Below, one piece after another: positions 5,924 through 14,590 of a stretch of 64,000 nucleotides of DNA (positions are counted from its first letter, which is position 1; the number at the start of each line of letters is the position of its first letter). Origin of the DNA: Bacteroidia bacterium (GTDB taxonomy: Bacteria > Bacteroidota > Ignavibacteria > SZUA-365); assembly GCA_027493955.1 (NCBI GenBank), contig JAOSJT010000001.1, positions 3,707,131-3,771,130 of the forward strand, given 5' to 3'. The position numbers were made by a program, and so were the translations under genes. Below the pieces are notes generated by a model. That model had not been told where the DNA came from. It worked only from the letters and a program-made list of their open reading frames with translations, and ran no database searches.

Positions 5924-6820
5924 TTACTCCGAAATCACGAGTTTTGCCGTGTGGCGAACCTCCCGGCCGTTCAACGTGAGAAGGTAGACGCCGGGTGGCA
6001 GTCCGTCGGGCCTCCAGCGAAACTGGTTCGATCCTGCGGTTGCTTCAAGCGTGCGACACATGACGACGGATCCGAGAGTGTTTACAATGGAAATCACCAC
6101 AGTCCCCGGATTCTTCATCACGAAGGGCACCGTTGTTGCTTCACGGAATGGATTCGGGTAGACGGGGAGGAGTACATCGGCATCCGACGGATTCGGCAGC
6201 CGCTCGACATCGACAAGCAATGCGCCGTAGGTGGTTCCCGTCAGCACACAGCCGACGAGCGTGATGTCGTCCTGGCGGGTGCCGGGCGGTTCGCCTCCGA
6301 AGTGGCTGGTGAGCGGACCAAAGCGTTCGGACAGCGTGATCCAGTCGAGCATGAGTCCGTCGCGGCGGAAGGTCAGGGTGCGCGTGGGCAGCTGAAACAC
6401 TTCCGTCGAATCGATGTTCTGCAGCTCAATGGTCCGCTGCCAACCATGCGTTAACGGCCAGGACTCGTCCTGCACCGCATCGAAGCGGAAATACACTTCT
6501 TCTGTGCTGTCTTCCTCGAAATACACGTACATCCGCGTCGAGTCCACACGGATGAAGCGATCACTGCAGAAAGGGAAGGAACTACCGTGTTTCCCGCGCT
6601 GCTCCAGCTCGTAGTAGTCTTTCCCGTTTGCCTGTCTGCCGAAATCGACGATGCGTAGCATGATCGTGTCCCGCGACCCCTCATGTGTTACCCAGTCGAA
6701 ATACGAAGCGGTGTAATCCCAGCGGTTGCCGACCTCGAGCGGAACGTACGGTTGGGCGGGGGCGACATGCACAACGGTCAGCAGGCAGACACAAAAGATT
6801 GATGTCAGAGCGGAGCGCAT
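5924..6820 (-). CDS. Secreted protein with T9SS type-A sorting domain
   Basis: The Met chosen (6820) has AGGA 6-7 nt before it and starts a signal peptide (MRSALTSIFCVCLLTV, then APAQ); upstream in-frame Mets would add about 100 non-natural residues. The mature part opens with YVPLEVGNRWDY, a phrase common in FCB secreted beta-sandwich proteins. It ends with a sorting domain: VYPNPFREATTVPF, then LPPGVYLLTLNG and a basic end (KLVISE). The type IX system should export and attach or release it. The catalytic or binding role of the central 170 residues is unknown. Confidence 0.82.
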   Translation of the reverse strand: MRSALTSIFCVCLLTVVHVAPAQPYVPLEVGNRWDYTASYFDWVTHEGSRDTIMLRIVDFGRQANGKDYYELEQRGKHGSSFPFCSDRFIRVDSTRMYVYFEEDSTEEVYFRFDAVQDESWPLTHGWQRTIELQNIDSTEVFQLPTRTLTFRRDGLMLDWITLSERFGPLTSHFGGEPPGTRQDDITLVGCVLTGTTYGALLVDVERLPNPSDADVLLPVYPNPFREATTVPFVMKNPGTVVISIVNTLGSVVMCRTLEATAGSNQFRWRPDGLPPGVYLLTLNGREVRHTAKLVISE

Positions 6821-7120
6821 TGTGTTCCTCGGATTGAGAATCAAGACAGAAAGGTATCGAATGCGTAACCGCAAGTCAATCGGATGACACACGAGCGGAC
6901 GAATCGTTCCTTTTGCACAGAAACATACGCTCGAAATTACGTGCAACAATGCAACCCTCACCGCTGGCAGATAAATGGGTGGAACGTCGAAGGAACCTGG
7001 AAACAAGGTTCTTTCTCGGAATATCGAGTCTGAAATTTGAATCATCAAACAAAGGTTTTGTATCACAATGGTCCGCGAGCTACTTTCCCACATCGTTGTA
7101 TTGTTTTGTTGGACAGGACC
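6821..7120. other. Divergent intergenic region
   Basis: It holds the promoters of the 6820 (minus) and 7121 (plus) genes. No clear -35/-10 pair, repeat or RNA structure was found. Confidence 0.35.
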
Positions 7121-7528
7121 ATGAAGCACCTCGTCGTCGGCACATTAATTTTTGGCTTTGTGCTTGTAGGGATGACAGACATGCTACTGTCGCAGGGGTA
7201 CAACAGTGGCTCCGATTCGGCACGTCCGTCTGACGGCTACCTCGACAGCCTGTGCGCAAAATATACCAGCTCGCGACTCGATTCCACCGCAGGATCATTG
7301 CTCATGAGAGAATGGCTGGATGGGTTGGCCTCTGAACACCTGGTTTCCAACCGCGACGACTTGACCGAGAATATGAAATGGAACCCCGAACTGCGCTTGT
7401 TCCGCCGACCGCACCACCACCATTTTCCCTCAGCGAGAAAATGGCGTCCATCACGAAGGAACATGTTGGACGTACATGTGTCCTTGACTATTAAGACGGA
7501 GGGAAGCAGATTGTCCGGGTGCTTGTAG
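7121..7528 (+). CDS. Small secreted protein, probably a truncated relative of the 10998 gene
   Basis: The ATG follows GGACAGGA at good spacing and begins a signal peptide (MKHLVVGTLIFGFVL.., cleaved near LLSQ). The following YLDSL....Y....LDS....MREWLD matches, at the same spacing, YLDSL....Y....IDS....MRMLLD in the secreted protein at 10998-11837. It is only 135 residues against 279 there. Another frame just downstream (about 7500-7608) is also protein-like (ILVDVNDEASILEHCRRFC), so the 3' part may be frame-shifted. The function is unknown. Confidence 0.55.
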   Translation: MKHLVVGTLIFGFVLVGMTDMLLSQGYNSGSDSARPSDGYLDSLCAKYTSSRLDSTAGSLLMREWLDGLASEHLVSNRDDLTENMKWNPELRLFRRPHHHHFPSARKWRPSRRNMLDVHVSLTIKTEGSRLSGCL

Positions 7529-7640
7529 CGTAGCGATTCTGGTAGATGTGAACGACGAAGCAAGCATCCTTGAGCATTGCCGGCGATTCTGCGCCGAAGT
7601 CCTCTGACACCACGCAGGAATATGAGAGGAGTGTATGCCC

Positions 7641-9038
7641 ATGTCGAGAATGTTCGTCTTGCTTGCTGTGTTCTTGATCGCGTTGTCGGGATGCAAGGAC
7701 ACACCGACGGAACCGGATCCCGAGCCGGTATTGAAGGCGCTCTGGTTCACCACATATATGGAGGCCAGCGTCATTCGCGCGGGGGATACACTGCATGTGT
7801 GCTGGAGTACCCTCGATCTCGATCGGAGCGAAGTTTTTATCATGGAATACAGCTCCTTCTGGGACGCCAACTGGAAATTCCTTCGGAATGTCGTGATCGG
7901 AGAATACTGCACGGACATTCCTGCGGCTGAAATCCCGGTCGGTGATTTTTGCCTCCGGCTGCGAAATGCAGGGGGCGCGATCTCCGCCACCTCGGCACAG
8001 ATACATGTGACTGCCGGGGATGAACGCGGGACCATTGTGTTTCTTCCCACCGCGTCGGACACGTTGATCTATCATCGTGATGTGCTGCGTTGGAATACGC
8101 TCCCGGACCATGCAGGGGAAGTGCGCGGTGTGTATGTGCAGCAGCAGATTGTCGGGCGCAACTGGGCGTCGCCAAAATGGTTCGATGTTTCGACCAGGGA
8201 ATTCCGTCCAAGCGATCTGATCGGCATCTCTGATGCGGAGCATCTGGATCTCAACCCTCGGAGAAGATTTCGCATCCGTGCGCAGGATGACACGGCGTGG
8301 ACGTATTCCTCCGTTTTCATCGTCATCGATTTCCGTCTCAGCGGACCACCGCCGGGATCGACAATCAAGCGTGGCACCATTGTGTACGGTGGCGCTTCGC
8401 ATCCCACGGGTCCCACCGCGGAGCATTTCTGGTCGACGGACGGAGGGACGACATGGATGAACGTCGAGATGAATGCGTTCTCGACCAAGGGATATGAGAC
8501 ATGCACGCGGCTGTTCCCGCTTCCTCCGGGTCAGCAATGCTATTACGCGATCAAGGGATGGAGAGGCGCCCGGCTCTTCGCTGATACGCTGGGGCCATAT
8601 ATCGTGGTCGACAACACACGGCCTCTCGTTACCTTCAAAACGGGTGACAAGCTGACGTATGAGTTCATGACGGACAGTCAGAGAAATGTCCATCGGGATA
8701 CCGTTACCGCAACGCTCGAGCGGATTGAGCAGACCGGTGACCGCATTGAATACACGTTCCGCACGGTGACCCGCACAGGCGCGGTCAATTCCGAGACGGT
8801 CGTCGAATATCCGTCGGAGATGCATCGTCTGAGCGGCTGGATCTTTGACGAGTTCACAGGGCACCTCAATCTCTACCGTTTCGCCGATACGGGATTGGAT
8901 GAATATTCTCTGTACTGGGATGATGGTGCGTCACGAGCCAGCATGACCATGCGTCTCGGCATCGGGCTTGATACCTATTCGCTTCGATCGACGATGGGTG
9001 GAACCTGGTATGCACGATCAACGACGTATCTCCCTTGA
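7641..9038 (+). CDS. Large lipoprotein of unknown function
   Basis: There are two ATGs (7635, 7641); the second has AGGAG at 9 nt and gives MSRMFVLLAVFLIALSGC, a lipoprotein signal with lipobox ALSGC. The product is 465 residues. The N-terminal half has two Ig/Fn3-like beta-sandwich stretches (LRAGDTLHVCW-type, ISATSAQIHVTAG). The last 130 residues begin FKTGDKLTYEFMTDSQ, a lipocalin- or beta-barrel-like pattern found in other FCB lipoproteins. I do not recognise a named family. It lies upstream of a T9SS-tailed protein in the same direction, 40 nt away, and may be co-transcribed. Confidence 0.72.
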   Translation: MSRMFVLLAVFLIALSGCKDTPTEPDPEPVLKALWFTTYMEASVIRAGDTLHVCWSTLDLDRSEVFIMEYSSFWDANWKFLRNVVIGEYCTDIPAAEIPVGDFCLRLRNAGGAISATSAQIHVTAGDERGTIVFLPTASDTLIYHRDVLRWNTLPDHAGEVRGVYVQQQIVGRNWASPKWFDVSTREFRPSDLIGISDAEHLDLNPRRRFRIRAQDDTAWTYSSVFIVIDFRLSGPPPGSTIKRGTIVYGGASHPTGPTAEHFWSTDGGTTWMNVEMNAFSTKGYETCTRLFPLPPGQQCYYAIKGWRGARLFADTLGPYIVVDNTRPLVTFKTGDKLTYEFMTDSQRNVHRDTVTATLERIEQTGDRIEYTFRTVTRTGAVNSETVVEYPSEMHRLSGWIFDEFTGHLNLYRFADTGLDEYSLYWDDGASRASMTMRLGIGLDTYSLRSTMGGTWYARSTTYLP

Positions 9039-9080
9039 TCACCTGCCGTTGCATCACGAATCTGGAGAAAGGAAATGAGG

Positions 9081-10505
9081 ATGAGAGCTGGAATCGCAGG
9101 CATCGCCATCGGCCTGCTACTCGGAAACGTCCAGACGATGCACGGACAGGGATTCGAGTGGAAACAAGGGTATCCATCCTATGGGTATGGAGTGAATGGC
9201 TATGGCGTTCGAGTATCGCCCGGCGGGATGATATACACGTATTTGCAGTATTGGGACATTCCTCCCTTCCAATGGGATACAGGATCCGTTATCGAAAAAT
9301 ATGATGACGCAGGGCATCGTATCTGGTACCTGTCCTGGAGAGGCAACGGGAGAGAGGTGAAGATCGAGTATCGATGTGACAACGATGAAAACCTCTATGT
9401 GCTGCAGGGAAACAAACTGAGTAAACGCTCCCCGGAGTCTGGCACGTGCTGGGAGACCAGTTTGGCGAACGGCTACGACAAGTTCGAAGTTTCGAGAGAT
9501 CGAATCTTTCTTTTTACACCGCTTGTCGATACAGGCGGGACGGGAATATATCGTGGAGTCTCCATTGTGCAGATCGACACCATGCGCAGGGAGGTATGGA
9601 GAAGGGATACGATGTTTGCTCAGGACGTAGCCATCACGCGAACAGTAACGTACGTGGACAAGAGGGGGAACATGTACGTTTCAGGGGCCATCGAAGCAGA
9701 TGAGAAGGACGTATTCTTCCTCAAGTTTGACATAGATGGGAATCTTATTTGCAGCAAACGGGAACGCGGCCCGGTGGGGCGAAACGAGGAAGGATTTGCG
9801 ATTACCGCTGATGCTGCAGGAAATTTCTACCTTCTTTCGAAGGTGGATAGCAGTGACAACATCAATTCGGCCTGGATTACCAAATATGACCCAGTGGGTC
9901 GAAAGATTTGGTCGAAGTTTTATGAGAAGGAGTGGAACCTCGGAGTTGCGTCCATTCAGACCACACCAGATGACGAGATTCTTGTTGGAGGAGGATTCGG
10001 ACAAGGACCCAACGGCATAGCACATTTCGTGTTTCGTGTCGATACATCCGGTGCGCTGCAATGGCAGCTCCCGACAGAGCCGCGATTCAAGTTTGGGAGC
10101 ATGGCGGTAGGTCCCGACAACGACGTATACTTCATTGGGCTCTGGTTTGCCGGGTTGCATAGCGCTGATGGGCCATATTTCGCGAAGTACAGCCTCCATC
10201 CGGTCTCAGCCGAGATCCTGCCGGACGGGGTGGCCGATCCCGCATCTTGTGTGTTGAAGCAAAACTATCCCAATCCCTTCAACCCTTCGACGACCATCGA
10301 TTTCAACATCCCAAGTCGCGGCGACGTGCGATTAACCGTCTTTGATCACCTGGGACGAGAAGTTGCGGTACTCGCAGATGGCGAATATGAGTCTGGGACA
10401 CACTCCTGTCAGTTCAGCAGCGCGGAGCTACCGTCTGGTGTGTATATGTATCGCCTCCTTTGGAATGGCAATAGCGTAGCTCGAAGAATGGTCCTGCTGC
10501 GATAG
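9081..10505 (+). CDS. Secreted beta-propeller-like protein with T9SS sorting domain
   Basis: The Met at 9081 has AAGGA at about 7 nt (an ATG six bases earlier is too close). The signal peptide ends near MHGQ. The body has SBBP/propeller-like repeats of the form KYDxxGxxIWxxxF (residues about 70-350). The C-terminus is a textbook T9SS type-A domain: LKQNYPNPFNPSTTIDF, then LPSGVYMYRLLWNG and MVLLR. It should be exported to the cell surface or medium, probably with a binding rather than catalytic role. Confidence 0.85.
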   Translation: MRAGIAGIAIGLLLGNVQTMHGQGFEWKQGYPSYGYGVNGYGVRVSPGGMIYTYLQYWDIPPFQWDTGSVIEKYDDAGHRIWYLSWRGNGREVKIEYRCDNDENLYVLQGNKLSKRSPESGTCWETSLANGYDKFEVSRDRIFLFTPLVDTGGTGIYRGVSIVQIDTMRREVWRRDTMFAQDVAITRTVTYVDKRGNMYVSGAIEADEKDVFFLKFDIDGNLICSKRERGPVGRNEEGFAITADAAGNFYLLSKVDSSDNINSAWITKYDPVGRKIWSKFYEKEWNLGVASIQTTPDDEILVGGGFGQGPNGIAHFVFRVDTSGALQWQLPTEPRFKFGSMAVGPDNDVYFIGLWFAGLHSADGPYFAKYSLHPVSAEILPDGVADPASCVLKQNYPNPFNPSTTIDFNIPSRGDVRLTVFDHLGREVAVLADGEYESGTHSCQFSSAELPSGVYMYRLLWNGNSVARRMVLLR

Positions 10506-10997
10506 CGCACAAGCTCCAAATTGTATGCAACTATGCTACTCTTCGCGGTGACTGCTGGACAATCGTGGATGCTTATTGGATGTTCGTGTGTTCGAAATGT
10601 GCTGGAAGCCCTGTAAATAAAGAGGATCGCAGCTTTCAGCAGATAATCCCACCTTCTCCGCGACATGCCCGGGTAATACCGGGCATTTCCTTTTCCCGCA
10701 CAACACCAGCCGACGAGCCGCAGACCTTCGAAAGTGTACCGCGGGTTCTCCCGGAGGGACTCCGGCGGAATCTCACCTTCCCTTCGACATGCCCGGGTAA
10801 TACCGGGCATTTTGTTTATGGCAGCAGTTGAAAAATCAGCCGCCCCGGAAGGCGGGCGTTGACAGATCCGTCACTCCAGAACTTCGCCGCTCCGCTCCCT
10901 GTTTTGCGAAACCCATACCACCGTCATCGTTTGTTTTGCCCGATTTCCACGCTACTTTGCCTGCATATTTTCCTGACGAATCATAGCGGAGGTTCAG
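10506..10997. other. Intergenic, tRNA-Ser relics and terminator hairpins
   Basis: There is no coding gene. It contains the second copy of the 143-bp tRNA-Ser-derived repeat and two ATGCCCGG/CCGGGCAT terminator hairpins (10665-10686, 10789-10810). The last 20 nt contain a strong GGAGG for the following TTG-started gene. Confidence 0.6.
10644..10786 (+). repeat. 143-bp tRNA-Ser-derived dispersed repeat, copy B
   Basis: It has the same length and order as 3419-3561: tRNA-Ser 3' end, ATGCCCGG hairpin, then a second tRNA-Ser fragment (10730-10786) interrupted in the T-loop by TCCCGGAGGGA and a CTCCGGCGGA patch. The outer parts match best. The middle spacer is diverged, and the second fragment is more decayed than in copy A. 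Confidence 0.75.
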
Positions 10998-11837
10998 TTG
11001 TCACGATTGTTCATGCGCCTGATCGTGTTGGTCGTGCTGTTCAGCGTGTTGCCGGCTCAGGTATGCGCGAAGCCGGGTGATCTGGATTCGGCCTCAATCC
11101 GAAACGCACAGGTCTACCTCGACTCCTTGTGGTCCATCTATGACAATATCCCGATTGATTCGGCACGGGCTGTGTCGCGGATGCGAATGCTGCTCGACAA
11201 CTGGTCCGAGCTCACGAAACCCGACACCTCGCGTTTGCCGACAGATGCAGGAATCTGTGAGCAGGTCTTCTCCGATATTTTCAAAGCTCGCTATTACCCT
11301 GATCCTAAAACCGGACGCAAACGTCCGTTTCAGTCAAAGCTCAAGCCCTATGTTGTACTGCGTGACAGCATCAGATATGCGGTGATAACGGATACAGCGC
11401 TCTGGCAGGTGCTTTCCGGCCGCCGGGGCGACTCCCGCCTGCGTTCACGCATACGGTATTACGAACTTCAGTATCAACACATAGCTCCGCAATTGGACGT
11501 CTCGTCTACGGTGCTGCGCTTTGATCCCGCGCGCTATGAGGCGGTCAATGCCTTCATCAACGGTCGACGGAACATATCAGCGACGAACGAGAGGACCCCG
11601 GACCTCCAACGCAGATTCGACTGGTTGAATTCGTACTTCTCTGTTTGTTTTTCGCATGGAGGTGAGCATTATCCCTTATCCACGCTTCCGATCATAGGCA
11701 CCATTCTCCTCAATGGTGATATGACCGAGGCCGTCGTTGTCATGAACTGGGCCTGCTACTCCGGTGAAACGATACTCTGCCGAAAATCCGACGGCATTTG
11801 GACAAGAGTCAGCTCCTATGATCATTGGGACGTTTAG
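10998..11837 (+). CDS. Secreted protein of unknown function
   Basis: It starts with TTG, preceded by a perfect GGAGG 5 nt away; the first ATG is 15 nt further in and badly spaced, so TTG is preferred. The signal peptide is MSRLFMRLIVLVVLFSVLP..AQVCAK. The product is 279 residues, mostly alpha/beta with YLDSLWSIYDNIPIDSARA near residue 37, shared with the shorter protein at 7121. The C-terminal LPIIGTILLNGDMTEAVVVMNW suggests a beta-hairpin domain. No known family is recognised. Confidence 0.7.
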   Translation: MSRLFMRLIVLVVLFSVLPAQVCAKPGDLDSASIRNAQVYLDSLWSIYDNIPIDSARAVSRMRMLLDNWSELTKPDTSRLPTDAGICEQVFSDIFKARYYPDPKTGRKRPFQSKLKPYVVLRDSIRYAVITDTALWQVLSGRRGDSRLRSRIRYYELQYQHIAPQLDVSSTVLRFDPARYEAVNAFINGRRNISATNERTPDLQRRFDWLNSYFSVCFSHGGEHYPLSTLPIIGTILLNGDMTEAVVVMNWACYSGETILCRKSDGIWTRVSSYDHWDV

Positions 11838-12483
11838 CCGCAGCATACATGAGGTGAGCACAAACTCCCTGAGGCACACGGCGGACTGCATTCCGTAATA
11901 GTGGTACCATCCGCAATCGATTAATCAACGATACTGGGTCACATAACTTGGGGGCTTTTCGTAGGGAGGAAATCTGAGAGCAGATGACCACGGACCTGCA
12001 TCGCGCGCCGCTGAGTGAGTGCGGTTCTGTGCCGCAACAGCACTGATCTCTGCCGCTCAGACCTTGCTGATCCGGTCGGTGATGAGTTCGTGAAGTCCTG
12101 GTTGTACGTGCTTCGCCGGATTCTGGAAGCTGATGCACACAACCGGAATCTGCTCAGAGTTCCAATGACAGGAATGCGGGTTGATACCTCGCCGGTTGAT
12201 GAAAAGTATCAACCACGGGTTTTTCTACTGATGGCCATTGAAGTCCGGACAGTGCCTTTGGCCGGGGCGGGCGGTGCTTCAGCAGCTGTTCCATACCGGC
12301 AATCAAGGAAGAGGAAGGTGCCATCATTTGTCCCTCCCGTATCGGTTGAACGAGCCTGCTGACGCAGAAGCCGGTGTATCACTACCGGCAGGGGAAGGTG
12401 GAGGGTAGAACAGACGGGATTATTTATCTTCTGATGTTTATGGTATTTTCCAGATATAGCGGAAAAACATCACGGATATTACT
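11838..12483. other. Long gap without a supported gene
   Basis: Several short open frames exist on both strands, but none has a start signal, signal peptide or domain. A 15-nt exact match to the GIY-YIG gene (TTGAAGTCCGGACAG, coding LKSGQ there) occurs near 12238, perhaps a fossil. A GCCGGT/ACCGGC hairpin lies near 12370. Confidence 0.4.
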
Positions 12484-13341
12484 ATGGAGCGCATGGAGGA
12501 GTCGGGATCACAACGAGCGATTGACGGCACGCTGTCAGTGGACGTGGAAGAATGGTTCTGCGCCCACAATCTTTCTCCGCCGCTGTTGCGCAAGGAATGG
12601 GAGGAATATGAACGACGCGCGGAGGCCAGCACCGTGCGCCTCCTCGATATCATGGATGCGCGACAGGCGCGGGCAACCTTTTTCATGCTGGGGTGGGTGA
12701 TGGAGCGCACTCCAGGACTCGCCGCGGAAATTCATCGTCGGGGTCACGAGGTCGGCACGCATGGGTATGGTCATTATGCGTTGACGGAAATGACGCCGGA
12801 CGAATTCGCGCGGGATCTTGACGCGGCACTGGAGGTCCACGGGCGACAACTCGGTGTTGACGTCCTCGGCTACCGCGCACCGTCATTCACCTTGCGTAAA
12901 GACACCACGTGGGTCATTCCCATCCTTGAGAGTCGTGGGCTTCGCTACAGTTCCTCCGTATTCCCCATGCGCGGACATCCATTATACGGCATACCCGACG
13001 CGCCACTGGAGCCCTGGCGCATCGGAGAGACGCTGATGGAAATTCCACTGACGGTGGCACGACTGGCGTCTTTGCGCGTCCCATGCGCGGGTGGAGCCTA
13101 CATGCGCCTGCTGCCATTCACGCTGATGCGGGGACTGCTGCACAGCGTGCGTCGGGAGGGACGACTGCTGAATCTGTACATGCATCCCTGGGAGTTCGAT
13201 CCCGGTCAACCCCGCGTCGCGATTTCCTTGCAGAAACGCGTGCGTCACTATCACAATCTGCACCGGACCGAGGACCGGCTTCGGCGTCTGTTGTCGGATT
13301 TTCATTTCACCTCGATACAGGAGCTCCCATGTCTGCGATGA
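12484..13341 (+). CDS. Polysaccharide deacetylase family protein (DUF3473-type)
   Basis: This is a NodB-homology deacetylase of 285 residues without a signal peptide. Metal-binding motif 1 is SVDVEEWF (Asp20) and motif 2 is THGYGH (His93, His97). Further family blocks are GYRAPSFTL (about 128-136) and the C-terminal YMHPWEFDP with the catalytic-site His. The layout matches the DUF3473-containing branch found in exopolysaccharide/exosortase clusters, where it removes acetyl groups from N-acetylated sugars of a nascent polysaccharide. It overlaps the following methyltransferase by 13 bp, so the two are translated together. No glycosyltransferases are adjacent, so the polymer is unknown. Confidence 0.9.
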   Translation: MERMEESGSQRAIDGTLSVDVEEWFCAHNLSPPLLRKEWEEYERRAEASTVRLLDIMDARQARATFFMLGWVMERTPGLAAEIHRRGHEVGTHGYGHYALTEMTPDEFARDLDAALEVHGRQLGVDVLGYRAPSFTLRKDTTWVIPILESRGLRYSSSVFPMRGHPLYGIPDAPLEPWRIGETLMEIPLTVARLASLRVPCAGGAYMRLLPFTLMRGLLHSVRREGRLLNLYMHPWEFDPGQPRVAISLQKRVRHYHNLHRTEDRLRRLLSDFHFTSIQELPCLR

Positions 13342-13982
13342 ACAACGATGATGTCCAGAGAGATTATTGGAATCAAGAACTTCCGGCATTTGATGCGATC
13401 TATACCCATAAAAAGGGTACGGTCTCCAACATCCTCGATACCATCTTCCGCAAGGATATGTACCAGCGCTATACCGAAACGCTGAAGGCCTGCGAGCCGG
13501 TGACGGCGCGGAGCTTTCTCGACCTCGGCTGCGGCACGGGGCTGTACGCGCTCGAGCTGGCACGCCGCGGTGCGCAGCGGGTCGTCGGAGTGGACGTTGC
13601 CGACAAAATGGTGGAGACCTGCGAGGAGCGCGCCAGGCAGCTCGGATTAACCAATGTTTCGTTTGTTCACGGAGTGATTCAGGACCTTTCTCCGACGGAG
13701 AAATTTGACGTGAGTTTCGGCATTGGACTTTTCGACTATATCGAAGATGCGGTGCCGACGCTGCGCGGCATGCGCGAACATACGACAGACAGCGTTATAG
13801 CCACTTTCCCGCGCTTGATGACCTGGCGTGCGCCTTTGAGAAAGGCCCGTCTCACGATGCGCGGGTGTCCGGTGTATTTTTACACGAAGCGATCGGTCAC
13901 TGCCGCTCTCACGGACGCCGGTCTCACCCCCGTCCGTGTGCAGCGTCTGGGGAAGCTGTACTTTGTGGTCGCCAAAGTCTGA
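13329..13982 (+). CDS. Class I SAM-dependent methyltransferase
   Basis: It has 217 residues and starts inside the end of the deacetylase gene (ATG at 13329; that gene stops at 13341). SAM-binding motif I is FLDLGCGTGLYALEL, then VVGVDVADKMVETCEERA (acidic loop) and FDVSFGIGLFDYIED (motif II/III region). The C-terminal part (YFYTKRSVTAALTDAGL) resembles small-molecule methyltransferases of the Methyltransf_11/25 type. The substrate is unknown; coupling to the deacetylase suggests action on a cell-surface glycan or its lipid precursor. Confidence 0.88.
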   Translation: MSAMNNDDVQRDYWNQELPAFDAIYTHKKGTVSNILDTIFRKDMYQRYTETLKACEPVTARSFLDLGCGTGLYALELARRGAQRVVGVDVADKMVETCEERARQLGLTNVSFVHGVIQDLSPTEKFDVSFGIGLFDYIEDAVPTLRGMREHTTDSVIATFPRLMTWRAPLRKARLTMRGCPVYFYTKRSVTAALTDAGLTPVRVQRLGKLYFVVAKV

Positions 13983-14155
13983 TACAGCACGCTTCGGAAG
14001 CACGGGTGTCGGTTGCTCTACGGTGCTCCGGCGACATAGCCCAGTGCATAATTGAATGATCTACACGTGGGGGATCCGGAGTTACACCCTGGCAACTTCG
14101 TCGTGACAAATCAACCGCGAAGTACATTTCTGCGAATCTGCTATGAACGCAGAAG

Positions 14156-14180
14156 AAAAACCCCGGGAACCGGGGTTTTT
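14156..14180 (-). terminator. Terminator hairpin downstream of the second GIY-YIG locus
   Basis: A perfect 11-bp stem AAAAACCCCGG/CCGGGGTTTTT with loop GAA follows the tRNA-Ser relic on the minus strand. It is part of the 117-bp direct repeat and is duplicated at 14558-14582. Confidence 0.75.
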
Positions 14181-14188
14181 CAGTGTCG

Positions 14189-14270
14189 CGGAGAAGGTGG
14201 GATTCGAACCCACGGTACGCTTTCACGTACACACGCTTTCCAGTCAGCCTCTGGCTGACAGTTCAGCCAC
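14189..14270 (-). pseudogene. tRNA-Ser 3' copy downstream of GIY-YIG
   Basis: It is identical over 82 nt to the 3' part of the tRNA-like gene at 14591-14686, including the TCAGCCAGAGGCTGA palindrome. It lacks the acceptor 5' strand and part of the D-arm. The GIY-YIG stop codon (14265-14263) lies within its GGCTGA. Confidence 0.85.
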
Positions 14271-14526
14271 CACCTGCAGAACGATATTGTGGAAACGTCT
14301 GGTCAAGCCAGGCGCGTCCGTGTCCGGATTTCAATTGCCGCTCGCGTTGTTCTGCTTCCCGACGTGTAGGATACTGTTCTGAGAAAATCAGAATCCACGG
14401 AATACCGCGTTTGGTGAAGGTGCTGAACCCGTTATTGTGTTGCTCAAGCCGATGAAGAAGATCGCTCGTCGACCCGATGTAGCGCTTGCGTAGAACAGCG
14501 CTCCAAAGCACATATGTGTAGAACAT
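14263..14526 (-). CDS. GIY-YIG nuclease family protein (locus 2)
   Basis: It has 87 residues, the same length and ends as the array copies, and about 84% identity. The YTYVL, RYIGSTSDL and EAEQRERQLKSGHG motifs, including the catalytic Arg and Glu positions, are intact. The changes lie in the middle (PWILIFSEQYPT) and around LLHRLEQHN. Conservation of the frame with mostly conservative changes suggests selection on the protein, not a dead copy. As at locus 1, the C-terminal AGGG-stop is encoded by tRNA D-arm-like sequence. Confidence 0.87.
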   Translation of the reverse strand: MFYTYVLWSAVLRKRYIGSTSDLLHRLEQHNNGFSTFTKRGIPWILIFSEQYPTRREAEQRERQLKSGHGRAWLDQTFPQYRSAGGG

Positions 14527-14557
14527 GACCAGCTCCCGTCTGGTGTGAATGAAGAGG

Positions 14558-14582
14558 AAAAACCCCGGGAACCGGGGTTTTT
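14558..14582 (-). terminator. Terminator hairpin between tRNA-Ser-like gene and GIY-YIG gene
   Basis: The same 11-bp stem as 14156-14180 lies 8 nt after the tRNA-like 3' end on the minus strand. Its position equals that of the hairpin at 2160-2184. Confidence 0.75.
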
Positions 14583-14590
14583 CAGTGTCG

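Noticed and set aside
7491-8864. Long minus-strand frame opposite the 7641 lipoprotein
   Set aside because: The plus frame has a lipoprotein signal and a Shine-Dalgarno site. The minus frame is rich in His/Arg/Cys and is an antisense artefact of GC-rich codons.
12015-12362. Open frame of 115 codons in the 11.8-12.5 kb gap
   Set aside because: There is no start signal or domain, and it crosses the possible GIY-YIG fossil; not supported.
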